A DNA stretch of 64,000 bases from JAGQWW01 sp041392845 (GCA_041392845.1 JAWKLG010000028.1:30133-94132), one strand, 5' to 3'; counted from the first letter of the stretch, positions 52,498 to 61,775 are shown. Notes: generated by a model not told the origin, from the letters alone. Numbers and translations are program-made.

Positions 52498-55284
52498 ATG
52501 GCCAATACTTTACAAGATGTGGTAGATTCTTTGAATACCTGGGATCCTAGTGGAAATTGGGCCTTGTATCCAAGATTGCTGGCCATTATAGGAGGTGATA
52601 AAGCCAATACCTACACAGATCTTGTTTTAACGCCAACAACCATAAATATCACGATTAGCATTGCGCCTGACGAAGGAGAATTTGCACAAGGAACAGAGAT
52701 GGTGATCAATGGTGCAGGCCAACATGTTTTGGTGGCAACAAACCGTATTTTCGGTTGTGCGGAAATGGTGGTGGTAATGATTAGCGAAATGCCGGCTCCG
52801 GAGTTGGATACCCTTGAGATTTCGACTTTGGAAAATACAAGTATCAACCAATATTGTGTTCCTATTAACGAGCTCAATGGAAGTGTTGCTGATTTCCAAA
52901 TGTGCAGCCAGCCGGTAAATGGAGTAGTACAGTTACAAGGTTCGAATTGCTTCAGTTATACTCCAAACCAGGATTACTTTGGTCAGGATAGTTTCTGTGT
53001 GGTGATTTGTGATCAGTTTGGAATTTGTGATACTTCATTCATCGTCATAACTATTGAAGAAGACATGGATTGTTCCTTGATTTTCCCAATGGCCAACATG
53101 AATGTTGAAACGCCTTTCTGTAATGGAATGGGTGAGGTTTGTCTACCGATTAGTCCATTGGAAATCAACGATTATCAGATTTACAATAATGGTCAGCTGT
53201 ATAGTGGAACAAAAACAGCTTGTGGATTTGATACGGTATTTGTTTATGATGTCAACCTTGTTCCTGGTTCAGGTTTAAATGGTCCTTATACTGTTGATTC
53301 CTGGGAAGTGAACGGGACGATGTTTTCTGGTACTTTCAACGCGCTTTCAGATTTGGTAAATGCCATGAACGGATGGGACCCAAGCGGAAATTGGGTCTAT
53401 GAATCAGGATTGGGGCAAATCAGGGGTGGAGATCCTGACAAAGTTTACGGACTTCTTTCTATTAGCCAGGATAACACCGGTGCTAGTGTGGATTTAAATG
53501 TTTCTGAAGAAAATAATCCAAATGGTACCAGTATTAATTTGATGGTAGGAAGCCACAGAATTATAGCATTCAATACCAGAAATGGATGTAGAGATACGCT
53601 TCAGGTGGAAGTTGCCTGTGCGGCTATGCCTGATTTGGCGTCTACGCAGGGAATCATGGTTGGAGACGAATGGCAAATCTGTCTTTCTGATTTGAATTTG
53701 TCTTTTGATGAAAATTACATCGCCTCGATCATGAATAACTGTCCAGCTTCGGCCAATGCATCTTTTGACCTCGATATGGTTAATAATTGTGTGACTGTAT
53801 TCGGCATTATGCAAGGAGCTGCTGAAGCATGCTACCAAATCTGTTTACAAAACGGCGATTGTTTTACCTGGACCATTTCGGTCAATGTAAATGCTCCATG
53901 CCAGGGCTTCCTTTCTGAAAATGATGTAATGCTTGGAGTTGATTGCAATAATAGCATGATAGACTTGTGTATCGAAGGATTTACTGTACCAGCAGTTGCG
54001 ACCAATTTTGAATTGGAGATTGATGGTGTTCCTTATGATGGCAACTTACAACCTTGTCAGTTGGATAGCACCTTCTCATTTAGTTATTTCTCCTTGCCTG
54101 GCCAGGGTGGAGATGGTCCTTATCGCATCATTTCCTGGAGAATCAATTCTGACATCTTCTCCGGTGAATTTGAAAATATTCCGGACCTGATTGATTCAAT
54201 GAATCTTTGGGATCCTACCGGAGATTGGAGGTTGAATGCTTCAGGTTTATCCATCATAGGCGGAAATCCAAACAATTCCTACGGTCCGATGAGTGTGGTA
54301 CAAATTGATACCAACTCTCCGGCAACGCTGGTTGCCAACACCACGATTGTACCAAGGGGAATGCATATTGAAGTAGAAAGAAAAGGAAGTTACCAATTGG
54401 TATTTACTCAAATTGCAACAGGTTGTAAAGACACTGTCAATGTGGAGACTTCATGTGTGACTACAGAAACCATTTTGGATACTATAATCATCAATCAGAA
54501 TGCTACAGCTTGTGTCGGTTTGTTTGAACTTCCAGGCAATTTTGTGAGTCTGGAAAACAATTGCGAGGATGAGTCAGGTGAATTTGTCTTGTTCAGCTGG
54601 AACGCTGCAGATAACTGTTTCTCCTATCTCGGTATTGAGCCGGGAACCGAGCAGGCTTGTTTTGTAGTTTGCGATGATATGGGTATTTGTGATACCACTA
54701 TTTATATAGTAACAGTTATTGCAGATCCTAATATTGATACCATTCCGGTTTTGGCACTTGATGATGAAATGGAAGTTAAGAGAAATCGGACTGCAGTATT
54801 AAATGTACTTGGCAATGATGAATATGGTAAAATTGACAGTGCTTACATTTCAAGAGCTCCAAGACACGGTATGGCCATCTTCCTGCCTGATGGAACTGTT
54901 CAGTATATTCCTGATGAGGATTATTGTGATGAAGAATTACCGGATGATTTTGAATACACCATTTGTACTGCAACCGGATGTGATGCAGCTGAGGTTTTTG
55001 TGACCGTGATTTGTGCAGGTGTGAAAGTTATGAATGGATTTTCTCCAAATGGAGATGGTTACAATGATACTTTCGTAATTGACGGAGCCAATATTTATCC
55101 TGAAAATACCCTTACCATTTATAACAGATGGGGAAATCAGGTGTATTACAAACGTGGATATAGAAATGAAAATGGCTGGAATGGTTCCTGGGACGGGGTA
55201 GACCTTCCTGACGGTACTTACTATTACACCTTCGACGATGGTCAGGGTGAAATGTATTCCGGCTTTGTACAGATACAACGATGA
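52498..55284 (+). CDS. Giant T9SS type B repeat protein, C-terminal part
   Basis: 928 residues continuing the gene from 44903. The true frame resumes near 52447, where GPFEIDNWSVNGVDYSG matches GPYTVDSWEVNGTMFSG of the next module. It holds the rest of module 2 and modules 3 (about 53080-53610) and 4 (about 53900-54450), each with a DSLNTWDPSGNW-like line, separated by cadherin-like units. A domain with VLNVLGNDEYG and a CHU_C domain (GFSPNGDGYND, IYNRWGNQVYYKRG, GSWDGVDLPDGTYYY) end the protein. One missing base near 52446 would join the parts into about 3,460 residues. Confidence 0.88.
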   Translation: MANTLQDVVDSLNTWDPSGNWALYPRLLAIIGGDKANTYTDLVLTPTTINITISIAPDEGEFAQGTEMVINGAGQHVLVATNRIFGCAEMVVVMISEMPAPELDTLEISTLENTSINQYCVPINELNGSVADFQMCSQPVNGVVQLQGSNCFSYTPNQDYFGQDSFCVVICDQFGICDTSFIVITIEEDMDCSLIFPMANMNVETPFCNGMGEVCLPISPLEINDYQIYNNGQLYSGTKTACGFDTVFVYDVNLVPGSGLNGPYTVDSWEVNGTMFSGTFNALSDLVNAMNGWDPSGNWVYESGLGQIRGGDPDKVYGLLSISQDNTGASVDLNVSEENNPNGTSINLMVGSHRIIAFNTRNGCRDTLQVEVACAAMPDLASTQGIMVGDEWQICLSDLNLSFDENYIASIMNNCPASANASFDLDMVNNCVTVFGIMQGAAEACYQICLQNGDCFTWTISVNVNAPCQGFLSENDVMLGVDCNNSMIDLCIEGFTVPAVATNFELEIDGVPYDGNLQPCQLDSTFSFSYFSLPGQGGDGPYRIISWRINSDIFSGEFENIPDLIDSMNLWDPTGDWRLNASGLSIIGGNPNNSYGPMSVVQIDTNSPATLVANTTIVPRGMHIEVERKGSYQLVFTQIATGCKDTVNVETSCVTTETILDTIIINQNATACVGLFELPGNFVSLENNCEDESGEFVLFSWNAADNCFSYLGIEPGTEQACFVVCDDMGICDTTIYIVTVIADPNIDTIPVLALDDEMEVKRNRTAVLNVLGNDEYGKIDSAYISRAPRHGMAIFLPDGTVQYIPDEDYCDEELPDDFEYTICTATGCDAAEVFVTVICAGVKVMNGFSPNGDGYNDTFVIDGANIYPENTLTIYNRWGNQVYYKRGYRNENGWNGSWDGVDLPDGTYYYTFDDGQGEMYSGFVQIQR

Positions 55285-55301
55285 GAAAACTATTTTTAAG
55301 T

Positions 55302-55332
55302 AGAGGCTGCCCCAAAAAGGCAGCCTCTTTAA
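55302..55332 (+). terminator. Terminator between the giant gene and the HTH gene
   Basis: AGAGGCTGCC and GGCAGCCTCT form a perfect 10-bp stem with a CCAAAAA loop, followed by TTAATT. Confidence 0.75.
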
Positions 55333-55353
55333 TTATGAAGAAGTAGAGTTTGC

Positions 55354-56346
55354 TTAGAACTCCACAAAAAGCCGCTGTTCAAATTCCTGAATGCTATCTT
55401 TTAATTGGGTGAACCAAATTTCTCTGTCATTTTTTGATTTGGCCTCCATTGCATCTGACTGTAATCGAATTTTGGTTATCATTTCTTTAGTAAATTCACA
55501 AAAAGGCACCTGATTTGATTTGATGAAATTGGGATAATCATGATAGATTTGGACTTCATTCAAAGCATCACTTTTAACCATCAGGGTATTATTGAAAGTC
55601 TCATTTTCGTTTATAAAAAAAGAATATTTTGCGACAGTGCCATTGACAGCAGTATTGTAATGATGGCAAATTCTTTCCTGTAATTTATCAATCACTCCTA
55701 TCAGTTCATCCATCACTTCATGTGCATGATGTTCATCAAAACCGGTAGTGTGATGCAGGTGGTAGTTGATTTGTTTCAATGTCTTATTTAAAAAACTGTC
55801 CGACCAAATTTCTGTCCTTGGCATGTGCAGGTAAAGGTCATGAATCATCTCACATTGTTCGGCGAGCTGCACATTTTCCTCCCAGTCCAAAGTTTTGTAA
55901 GCAGTATCCCAAATACTTTTTCCTGGTTTGGTCAACTCCCAGCAAAAGAATTTAAACTTTAACAGGGCATCTGTATCCAGGTAATAATATAAGGGAAGAT
56001 CATTGGCCAGGACATGTAATCTTACATTCGGCAAACTTTTAAAGGAGAAAAAGTCATCTGTCATTTGACCAAAAAGCTTTTTCAAAGAAAATTCCTGATA
56101 AGGTCCTCTTGGAAATTTAAAGGGTACCAGGGTTTTGTCTTCAGAAATCAGGTGGTCGATGGAAAGTTGGAAATGACTGGTGAGTTGGTATATCTCGTAC
56201 ATCATCATAGGAGTCTCGCCCCGCATTCTCTTATAAAATGCACTGCGCCCTACATTCAACAATTCCATACAAGTTTGTTTCCATTGGTTATCAGGCCAAT
56301 GGAGTTCACTCAAAGTGTGAAACAATTTCCGTTGAAAGGTCTTCAT
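55354..56346 (-). CDS. Putative HTH DNA-binding protein of unknown role
   Basis: 330 residues from the ATG at 56346 (MKTFQRKLFHTLSELHWPDN); a TTG 24 codons earlier is possible. Residues 20-70 resemble a helix-turn-helix of the XRE type: WKQTCMELLNVGRSAFYKRM, then GETPMMMYEIYQLTSHFQLS. The rest is helical, with no known ligand domain, an aromatic-rich centre and a His-rich stretch (HHTTGFDEHHAHEVM). I do not recognise the family; a transcription regulator is the best guess. It is convergent with the giant gene, and repeats fill its upstream region. Confidence 0.65.
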   Translation of the reverse strand: MKTFQRKLFHTLSELHWPDNQWKQTCMELLNVGRSAFYKRMRGETPMMMYEIYQLTSHFQLSIDHLISEDKTLVPFKFPRGPYQEFSLKKLFGQMTDDFFSFKSLPNVRLHVLANDLPLYYYLDTDALLKFKFFCWELTKPGKSIWDTAYKTLDWEENVQLAEQCEMIHDLYLHMPRTEIWSDSFLNKTLKQINYHLHHTTGFDEHHAHEVMDELIGVIDKLQERICHHYNTAVNGTVAKYSFFINENETFNNTLMVKSDALNEVQIYHDYPNFIKSNQVPFCEFTKEMITKIRLQSDAMEAKSKNDREIWFTQLKDSIQEFEQRLFVEF

Positions 56347-56910
56347 AGCTTCAATTTTTTTAAGGGGAACAGGTACCTCATCCCGCGCATTCAGAAAAGG
56401 GATATTTACCAAAATCAAATTCCCATTTCCAAAGCGTTGTGTTTTAGTTTCATTCTATTAGTACCATTTTTTGGGAAAAGGTATCAGGAATTGCTATTTT
56501 TTTTTGCTCGGTTCTCGTTTGCTCGGGGGCTCGTTAGCTCGTGGCTCGGAGGCTCGTGGCTCGTTTGCTGGATGCTGGATTCGGGACGCTTGGTATTGCA
56601 TTGGATGAAACCTTCCAACTGAAATCAAGCATCTAATTCCTTTTTGTTCTTTGAAAATATTAAGAGATATGTTTTTGATATACCTGACTTCAAGTATCCG
56701 GCTAACAAGCCACGAGCTAACGAGCCCGCGAGCAAACTAGCACCAATGCTGTATCCTGAAAATTGGATGAGGACTTCCAACTGATATCAAGCGTTTAATG
56801 CCTTTTTATTCTTGGAAAATATTGAGAGATATGTTTTTGATATACTTGACATCTAGTATCTAGCAAACGAGCCACGAGCTAACGAGCCTCCGAGCCAACG
56901 AGAACCGATG
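56347..56910. other. Upstream region of the HTH gene, mostly an inverted-repeat-bounded element
   Basis: The first 150 bases can hold the promoter of the minus-strand HTH gene, but I see no clear TAnnTTTG box. From 56510 to 56906 the gap is a repeat element, described separately. No gene is visible. Confidence 0.7.
56510..56906. repeat. Element bounded by 39-bp inverted repeats, with two 98-bp direct repeats inside
   Basis: 56510-56548 and the reverse complement of 56868-56906 agree in 37 of 39 bases; both are GCTCG-type heptad/octad arrays beginning GGTTCTCGTT. Inside, 56601-56698 and 56763-56860 are direct repeats (TTGGATGA, CTTCCAACTGA, AGAGATATGTTTTTGATATA), 162 bp apart, each followed by a GAGCC array. 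No transposase is present. The right end lies four bases from the stop codon of the IscA-type gene. Confidence 0.85.
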
Positions 56911-57255
56911 CTACGCACTAAACGACGTTCCACACCCACAGGTGTCGCTCGCATTTGGATTATTGAAGGAGAAGCCTCGGTTGTCAAGGCCGTCGACCCA
57001 GTCGATTTCCATGCCGATGAGGTAGATGGCATGAGATTTATCCATCACAACTTTGAGGCCTTCGATTTCAAAGGTTTGATCTTTTTCTTTTTGGACATCA
57101 AATCCAAGTATGTAAGAAAAACCTGAACAGCCTCCGCCTTTAACTCCAATACGCAAGGCGTAATCTTCACTTAATTCCTGTTGGGCTCTGATGTTTTTCA
57201 ATTCTTTCAAAGCGCCTTCAGTTATCGTAACAGGTTGCATGGTTTGTGTACTCAT
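56911..57255 (-). CDS. Iron-sulfur cluster assembly protein, IscA/SufA/ErpA type
   Basis: A 114-residue A-type carrier that binds and hands on Fe-S clusters. The three conserved cysteines are present: one in VKGGGCSGFSY and two in the C-terminal DTCGCGTSF. The family strands ITEGALKELKNIRAQQ and ALRIGVKGGG are intact. I chose the ATG at 57255 (MSTQTMQPVTITEG); the frame is open to a GTG at 57270. No other suf or isc gene is in the window, so it appears as a stand-alone copy. A repeat element starts directly behind the stop codon. Confidence 0.92.
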   Translation of the reverse strand: MSTQTMQPVTITEGALKELKNIRAQQELSEDYALRIGVKGGGCSGFSYILGFDVQKEKDQTFEIEGLKVVMDKSHAIYLIGMEIDWVDGLDNRGFSFNNPNASDTCGCGTSFSA

Positions 57256-57397
57256 TGGTTCGATTTTCACTGCAAAGTTAGATAAAATACATCTTGCCTA
57301 CCAACAACCATAGCCAGCTTTTGGTTGAATGATGAGAATTACTTCTTTTCGCCGGGGCAAAATTTTACCTTTACGGTTCACTAACAGAGCGTTTAAT

Positions 57398-57586
57398 ATG
57401 AGCGGTATGATAAAAAACATGATTGTTTTTACCTTAATTCTGGGAGTCGCAACTTTAGCCTTGGAGTATTTTAGAAAAGGAACCATAGCAATAGAAGATC
57501 CGGCCGGATTTGGAATTACCATTTTAATAATGGGCATTGCCGGAGGCTATATTTATAATTGGACCTATGAAAAAACAAAAAAATGA
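57398..57586 (+). CDS. Small membrane protein
   Basis: 62 residues from the ATG at 57398 (MSGMIKNMIVFTLILGVATL), with two membrane helices (about 6-25 and 36-54) and a charged tail, TYEKTKK. An upstream ATG at 57332 would add a basic stretch that looks out of place. No family recognised. It overlaps the next gene by four bases (ATGA) and heads a three-gene unit. Confidence 0.6.
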   Translation: MSGMIKNMIVFTLILGVATLALEYFRKGTIAIEDPAGFGITILIMGIAGGYIYNWTYEKTKK

Positions 57587-57765
57587 AACCACTCCTTCTT
57601 ACAATTCTTTTTTTCTGGTTTTGTATTGGTTTTTCCTTTTTTGTGATCTCAAATTTTCTTGTTTTGGGTGGTATTGGTGATCAATGGCTTAACTTTGGGC
57701 TCTCCAGTCTTGTTTTGGCCATTATTTTTGCCAACATCTGGAACGGAATCAAAGACAAATTTTAA
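57583..57765 (+). CDS. Small membrane protein
   Basis: 60 residues with two membrane helices (PLLLTILFFWFCIGFSFFVI and FGLSSLVLAIIFANIWNGI). No family recognised. It is coupled to the preceding gene by a four-base overlap and followed after 24 bases by the next gene, so the three are probably cotranscribed. Confidence 0.6.
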   Translation: MKPLLLTILFFWFCIGFSFFVISNFLVLGGIGDQWLNFGLSSLVLAIIFANIWNGIKDKF

Positions 57766-57789
57766 ACTTATCTTTTAAAAAATAACCAT

Positions 57790-58320
57790 ATGCCAGTTTG
57801 GCTTTCTGTCATACTTGAAATAATAAAAATTACAGTACCGGCTCTTATCGTATTCCTTACGGTTTATTATTTAATGAAAGGTTTTTTTGAAAATCAAAGA
57901 GCACTCAAACATCTTGAGATTCGTCAGGCGTCTCAAAAACAAACCATACCACTGAAGTTACAAGCTTATGAGAGGTTGGCTTTGTTTTGCGAGCGAATAG
58001 CTATTCCAAACCTTTTACTTAGAATGAGAGAAGAGGGAATGACTGCAAAAGACCTTAGAATTTCCATGTTACTGGCTATTCAGCAGGAATTTGAATACAA
58101 TCTAACCCAACAAGTGTATGTCAGCGAACAATTATGGGAAATCATAAAACTGGCAAGAGATGAAACTGTTAATATAGTGAATGAGGTCTGTAATGAGCTT
58201 CCAAAAGAAGCCGATGGAAGGCAACTCGCCGGTACTTTACTCAACCTTTTGGATGGTAAATCAACCGGACTGGATAAGGCTCAAATGGCCATTAAAAAAG
58301 AAGCCAGTCTTATGTTGTAA
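57790..58320 (+). CDS. DUF7935-like membrane-anchored protein
   Basis: 176 residues with one N-terminal membrane helix (VILEIIKITVPALIVFLTVY) and a helical cytoplasmic part. The block KQTIPLKLQAYERLALFCER followed by IAIPNLLLR, and QQEFEYNLTQQVYVSEQLWE, is strongly conserved in Bacteroidota as I remember it (DUF7935). Function unknown. Last gene of the small membrane unit. Confidence 0.75.
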   Translation: MPVWLSVILEIIKITVPALIVFLTVYYLMKGFFENQRALKHLEIRQASQKQTIPLKLQAYERLALFCERIAIPNLLLRMREEGMTAKDLRISMLLAIQQEFEYNLTQQVYVSEQLWEIIKLARDETVNIVNEVCNELPKEADGRQLAGTLLNLLDGKSTGLDKAQMAIKKEASLML

Positions 58321-58380
58321 ATTAGAGTTTTTCAGAATTCATTCCTCCTGAAACCAATGATCCTAATATTTGCTGCCTAA

Positions 58381-58415
58381 TTGACAAAGCAGTGAAATGA
58401 AATTTCCTACATTTG
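58381..58415 (+). promoter_or_regulatory. Candidate promoter of the first M43 metalloprotease gene
   Basis: TTG at 58381 and TACATTTG at 58408-58415 fit the Bacteroidota pattern, with a spacing (24 bases) a little longer than usual. The start codon lies 57 bases downstream. Confidence 0.45.
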
Positions 58416-58472
58416 TAGGCCTAATAAAACTCGACAAGAGAATCCAGATTAAAAACTTAAAATTACTTGACA

Positions 58473-60011
58473 ATGAGAAATGTCTTTTGGGCCGTTTGCT
58501 GCGCCTTTACTCTAATCTTCTCAGTTTCTGCAGTTGCCCAAAATAATCATGGAGTTTGTGGAACTCATCCCGATGCATCTATTGAGATGACCATAAAAGC
58601 CAAAGCTATGATTGAGAATGGCTATGTCGCTCCAAGAGGAGTAGTAACTTATGTTCCCATCAAATACCACCTGGTGGCAAGGACAAATGGTACCGGACGT
58701 GTAAAAGAAACGGACGTGTACAAAATGCATTGCCATTTGAATGAAATTTATGAAGAACAGGAAATCCAGTTTTTTATAAAAGATGGTGAATTCAATTACA
58801 TCAACAACAATACTGTTTATGATAACCATGTCGGTACTCAGGGCACCATCATGAACTTCAATAAAGATGACAGAGCAATGAACGTCTTTATTGTAGATGA
58901 TGCAACTCCTGCAGGTGGAGGACAATCTCCGGGAACTGTTCTGGGATATTACTCTCCACAAAGAGATTGGATCGTAATGCGTATCGACCAGGTAAACTCC
59001 AACTCTCAGACCTTGGCTCACGAAGCAGGTCACTTTTTCGGGTTACCTCACCCTTTCCGTGGATATGAGCCGGATCCTTTCGACAATCCTGATGCAGGTT
59101 GGCCAATTGCACCTGTGGTTTCTCCAAATGGCAGTACTCCGACTGAATTGCAAGACGGAAGCAACTGTACTACTGCAGGTGATATGATTTGTGATACACC
59201 ACCGGATTATAACTTCGGTTTGATCAATGGTAATTCTTGTGTTTACAGTGGTGGTGCAAAAGATCCTAATGGTGTAACCGTTAATCCTGATGAGACACTT
59301 ATCATGAGTTATTTCAATGATAACTGTGTAAATAAATTCACAGACGACCAGAAAGATATTATTGCTGCCAATCTAGCAAGCAGCGATAGAAACTTCCTGG
59401 ACAATTCATATAGCCCTCCGGCACAGACAGTTTCTAACGATTTGATTCCAATCTATCCTCAGAATAATGCTTCTATACCGGTGTTCAACAATGAGTTGAA
59501 CATTGATTGGGAAGATATGGATGGCGCGACTTCATACGTTTTTGAAATTGCAACCAATCAGTTTTTCTCTGATGTTCAAACGCATATCGTTAACGATTCA
59601 TACGTTGAATTGACAGGAATTGACCGTTTGAAAACCTATTATTGGAGGGTAAAAGCATTCAACTGGACGAATACTTGTGCTGCTAGTATTGCTTCCGCTA
59701 CAATGAAATTCACAACTGACAAAGTTATGAGTTCCAACAACATTGACTTTGTATCTCACTACAATGTATTTCCAAATCCGGCTAATACTACCAGTGGTGT
59801 GAACTTATATTTAAATTCAAAACAAAGTTTCACAGGAATTATCAACCTGTATAACCTCACGGGTCAACTTTCCTATCAAATGAAACACAATTTCCATCCT
59901 GGCGACAACGCTGTTCGCCTGGAAGGACTACAAATTGAACAAGGAGTGTACATGATTCAGGTTCAAACTGATTATGGAATCCTTAGTTCAAAAGTTGTTA
60001 TCAACAACTAA
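58473..60011 (+). CDS. M43-type (pappalysin-like) metalloprotease with T9SS type A sorting domain
   Basis: A 512-residue secreted zinc protease. The start is ATG 58473 (MRNVFWAVCCAFTLIFSVSA, signal peptide, cleavage near AQN). The zinc site is H183EAGHFFGLPH193, the full HExxHxxGxxH motif, with Met-turn IMSYF and the cysteine-containing CDTPPDY and DNCVNKF that flank it in the M43B family. A fibronectin-like domain (about 335-415, LNIDWEDMDGATSYVFEIAT) and a type A sorting domain (VFPNPANTTSGVNLYL to the end) follow. It is secreted by the T9SS and degrades extracellular protein. Paralogue of the next gene. Confidence 0.9.
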   Translation: MRNVFWAVCCAFTLIFSVSAVAQNNHGVCGTHPDASIEMTIKAKAMIENGYVAPRGVVTYVPIKYHLVARTNGTGRVKETDVYKMHCHLNEIYEEQEIQFFIKDGEFNYINNNTVYDNHVGTQGTIMNFNKDDRAMNVFIVDDATPAGGGQSPGTVLGYYSPQRDWIVMRIDQVNSNSQTLAHEAGHFFGLPHPFRGYEPDPFDNPDAGWPIAPVVSPNGSTPTELQDGSNCTTAGDMICDTPPDYNFGLINGNSCVYSGGAKDPNGVTVNPDETLIMSYFNDNCVNKFTDDQKDIIAANLASSDRNFLDNSYSPPAQTVSNDLIPIYPQNNASIPVFNNELNIDWEDMDGATSYVFEIATNQFFSDVQTHIVNDSYVELTGIDRLKTYYWRVKAFNWTNTCAASIASATMKFTTDKVMSSNNIDFVSHYNVFPNPANTTSGVNLYLNSKQSFTGIINLYNLTGQLSYQMKHNFHPGDNAVRLEGLQIEQGVYMIQVQTDYGILSSKVVINN

Positions 60012-60026
60012 TATGAACTGACCTTC

Positions 60027-60067
60027 AATAAGCGGTGGGATATTAATTTCTACCGCTTATTTTTTTT
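60027..60067 (+). terminator. Intrinsic terminator between the two metalloprotease genes
   Basis: AATAAGCGGT pairs with ACCGCTTATT over a 15-base loop, followed by a run of T. Confidence 0.85.
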
Positions 60068-60169
60068 GTCTCCCTGCCTACCCCGATTAGCTTTCCCAAA
60101 AACTTCTGATTTAGTTCTTTGTTTCTTCGCAAAAGAAAAAACGCAATTACAGCCCAATATTTAATGATT

Positions 60170-61651
60170 ATGAAAAGGTTATTTACTTTCCTAAGCTTTC
60201 TGTTCATCGTGTCGCTTATCAGCGCTCAAAATAAACCAGATAACTATTGTGGTTACACCGGGAAAAGCGAATGGTTGATCCAATACCAAAAAGACAAACA
60301 TTCAAATCCTTCAGTTTCCAATCGTTCAGGCGCCATTACCTGGTTGCCGCTGCAAATCCATGTAGTAGGAGATGACAACGGAAACGGATATTTTCAGCCA
60401 AGAAATATTCTGGATGCCCTTTGTACACTGAATGAAGACTTTGAAGATTCCGATATTCGGTTTTACCTGAAAGATGATTTCAACTATCTGAATAATACAG
60501 ATTGGTTTGTGCACAACTTTGGCAATGGTCGTGATATGATGCGCCAAAACAATGTTGACAATGCAGTCAATGCCTATATAGTTGAGGACCCGGCAGGGAA
60601 CTGCGGTTACTACAGCCCGGGCCCCGACGCACTTGCCATCGCAAAAAATTGTTCCGGAAAAGATGACCATACTTTTTCTCATGAGGTAGGTCATTACCTT
60701 TCACTTCCACACCCATTCGTAGGTTGGGAAGGAGAAACTCCGGAAAGAGGTGTTAACGCTCCTGAATTTATCAATGGCCGCGAAGTAGAAAAAGTGGACC
60801 GTAGTAATTGCTACCAGGCAGGAGATGGATTCTGTGATACTGACGCCGATTATCTTAGCGCTCGTTGGACTTGTAATGGTGACTCAAGAAGCTCACAAAT
60901 TTATCTGGATCCAAATGGAGAAGAAGTTTCAGCAGACGGAACACTTTACATGTCTTATGCAAACGATGGATGCTCCAACAGATTTTCTGAAGAACAGATG
61001 GATGCGATGCATGCCAATATCAATGATGAAAGAAGAGATTTGCTTTTAAATCCTAGCCCGCTTCCTGCTATTGATCCCAATGCAACCATTACTTTAAATA
61101 CGCCGGATCCTTCCGTAATTGGAACAACCGAAGCATTGTTGGATTGGGAGCCAGTGCCAAATGCTACTTATTACCTGATTCAGGTTGCCCTGGTACCAAA
61201 TATGTCATTGGTAATTGATCAAGGTATCGTGAAAGGCACTTCCTTTTTGGCGTCCAATCTTATGGAAGGAAGACCTCATTACTGGAGAATCAGACCTTTC
61301 AATGAGTTTAATTTTTGTGGTGATTATTCCCAAATCGCAAGCTTTAGAGCAATGGCTGATGTAACATCAGTTAACGACCTTAAAGAATTGGCTGATTTCA
61401 AACTAGCTCCCCAACCGGTTGGTTCAAACGAACAATTGACCATTAGTTTTCTAGCCAGCCAGGCACAACATTATAAGCTACGAATGATGGATTTGAACGG
61501 AAAAACTGTTCAAACTGACCAGTTGGATGCTTTCCAGGGTCAGGTACAACATCAAATGAATATCAATAATGCACACCCAGGCCTTTATTTCCTTGAGATT
61601 TCCAACGAAGCTGGGGAAAGAATGGTGAGGAAGGTGATGGTTGGAAGGTAG
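60170..61651 (+). CDS. M43-type metalloprotease paralogue with altered zinc motif
   Basis: A 493-residue secreted protease like its upstream neighbour. Start ATG 60170 (MKRLFTFLSFLFIVSLISAQ, signal peptide). The zinc region reads H171EVGHYLSLPH181: both flanking His and Glu are present, but Ser178 stands at the place of the conserved Gly. The Met-turn LYMSYAND and CDTDADY follow. A fibronectin-like domain (LLDWEPVPNATYYLIQVALV) and a type A sorting domain (to VRKVMVGR) end it. The terminator between the two genes suggests separate transcripts; I saw no clear promoter. GATTTTT heptads begin right behind its stop codon. Confidence 0.88.
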   Translation: MKRLFTFLSFLFIVSLISAQNKPDNYCGYTGKSEWLIQYQKDKHSNPSVSNRSGAITWLPLQIHVVGDDNGNGYFQPRNILDALCTLNEDFEDSDIRFYLKDDFNYLNNTDWFVHNFGNGRDMMRQNNVDNAVNAYIVEDPAGNCGYYSPGPDALAIAKNCSGKDDHTFSHEVGHYLSLPHPFVGWEGETPERGVNAPEFINGREVEKVDRSNCYQAGDGFCDTDADYLSARWTCNGDSRSSQIYLDPNGEEVSADGTLYMSYANDGCSNRFSEEQMDAMHANINDERRDLLLNPSPLPAIDPNATITLNTPDPSVIGTTEALLDWEPVPNATYYLIQVALVPNMSLVIDQGIVKGTSFLASNLMEGRPHYWRIRPFNEFNFCGDYSQIASFRAMADVTSVNDLKELADFKLAPQPVGSNEQLTISFLASQAQHYKLRMMDLNGKTVQTDQLDAFQGQVQHQMNINNAHPGLYFLEISNEAGERMVRKVMVGR

Positions 61652-61652
61652 A

Positions 61653-61775
61653 TTTGATTTTTGATTTTTGATTTAGATTTAGGAATACATTAAAAAAGCT
61701 CGATGCACCTGCATTGAGCTTTTTTAAATCAAACATCAAACATCAAACATCAAAAATCAAGAATCAAAAATTCAT
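61653..61775. repeat. Inverted GATTTTT / ATCAAAA heptad arrays around a terminator
   Basis: The left arm begins one base behind the stop codon of the metalloprotease gene; the right arm has ATCAAAC three times, then ATCAAAA, ATCAAGA, ATCAAAA. The arms can pair and enclose the terminator. Confidence 0.8.
61692..61725 (+). terminator. Intrinsic terminator behind the second metalloprotease gene
   Basis: AAAAAAGCTCGATGCA pairs with TGCATTGAGCTTTTTT (one G-T pair) across a two-base loop; it can act in both directions. Confidence 0.85.
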
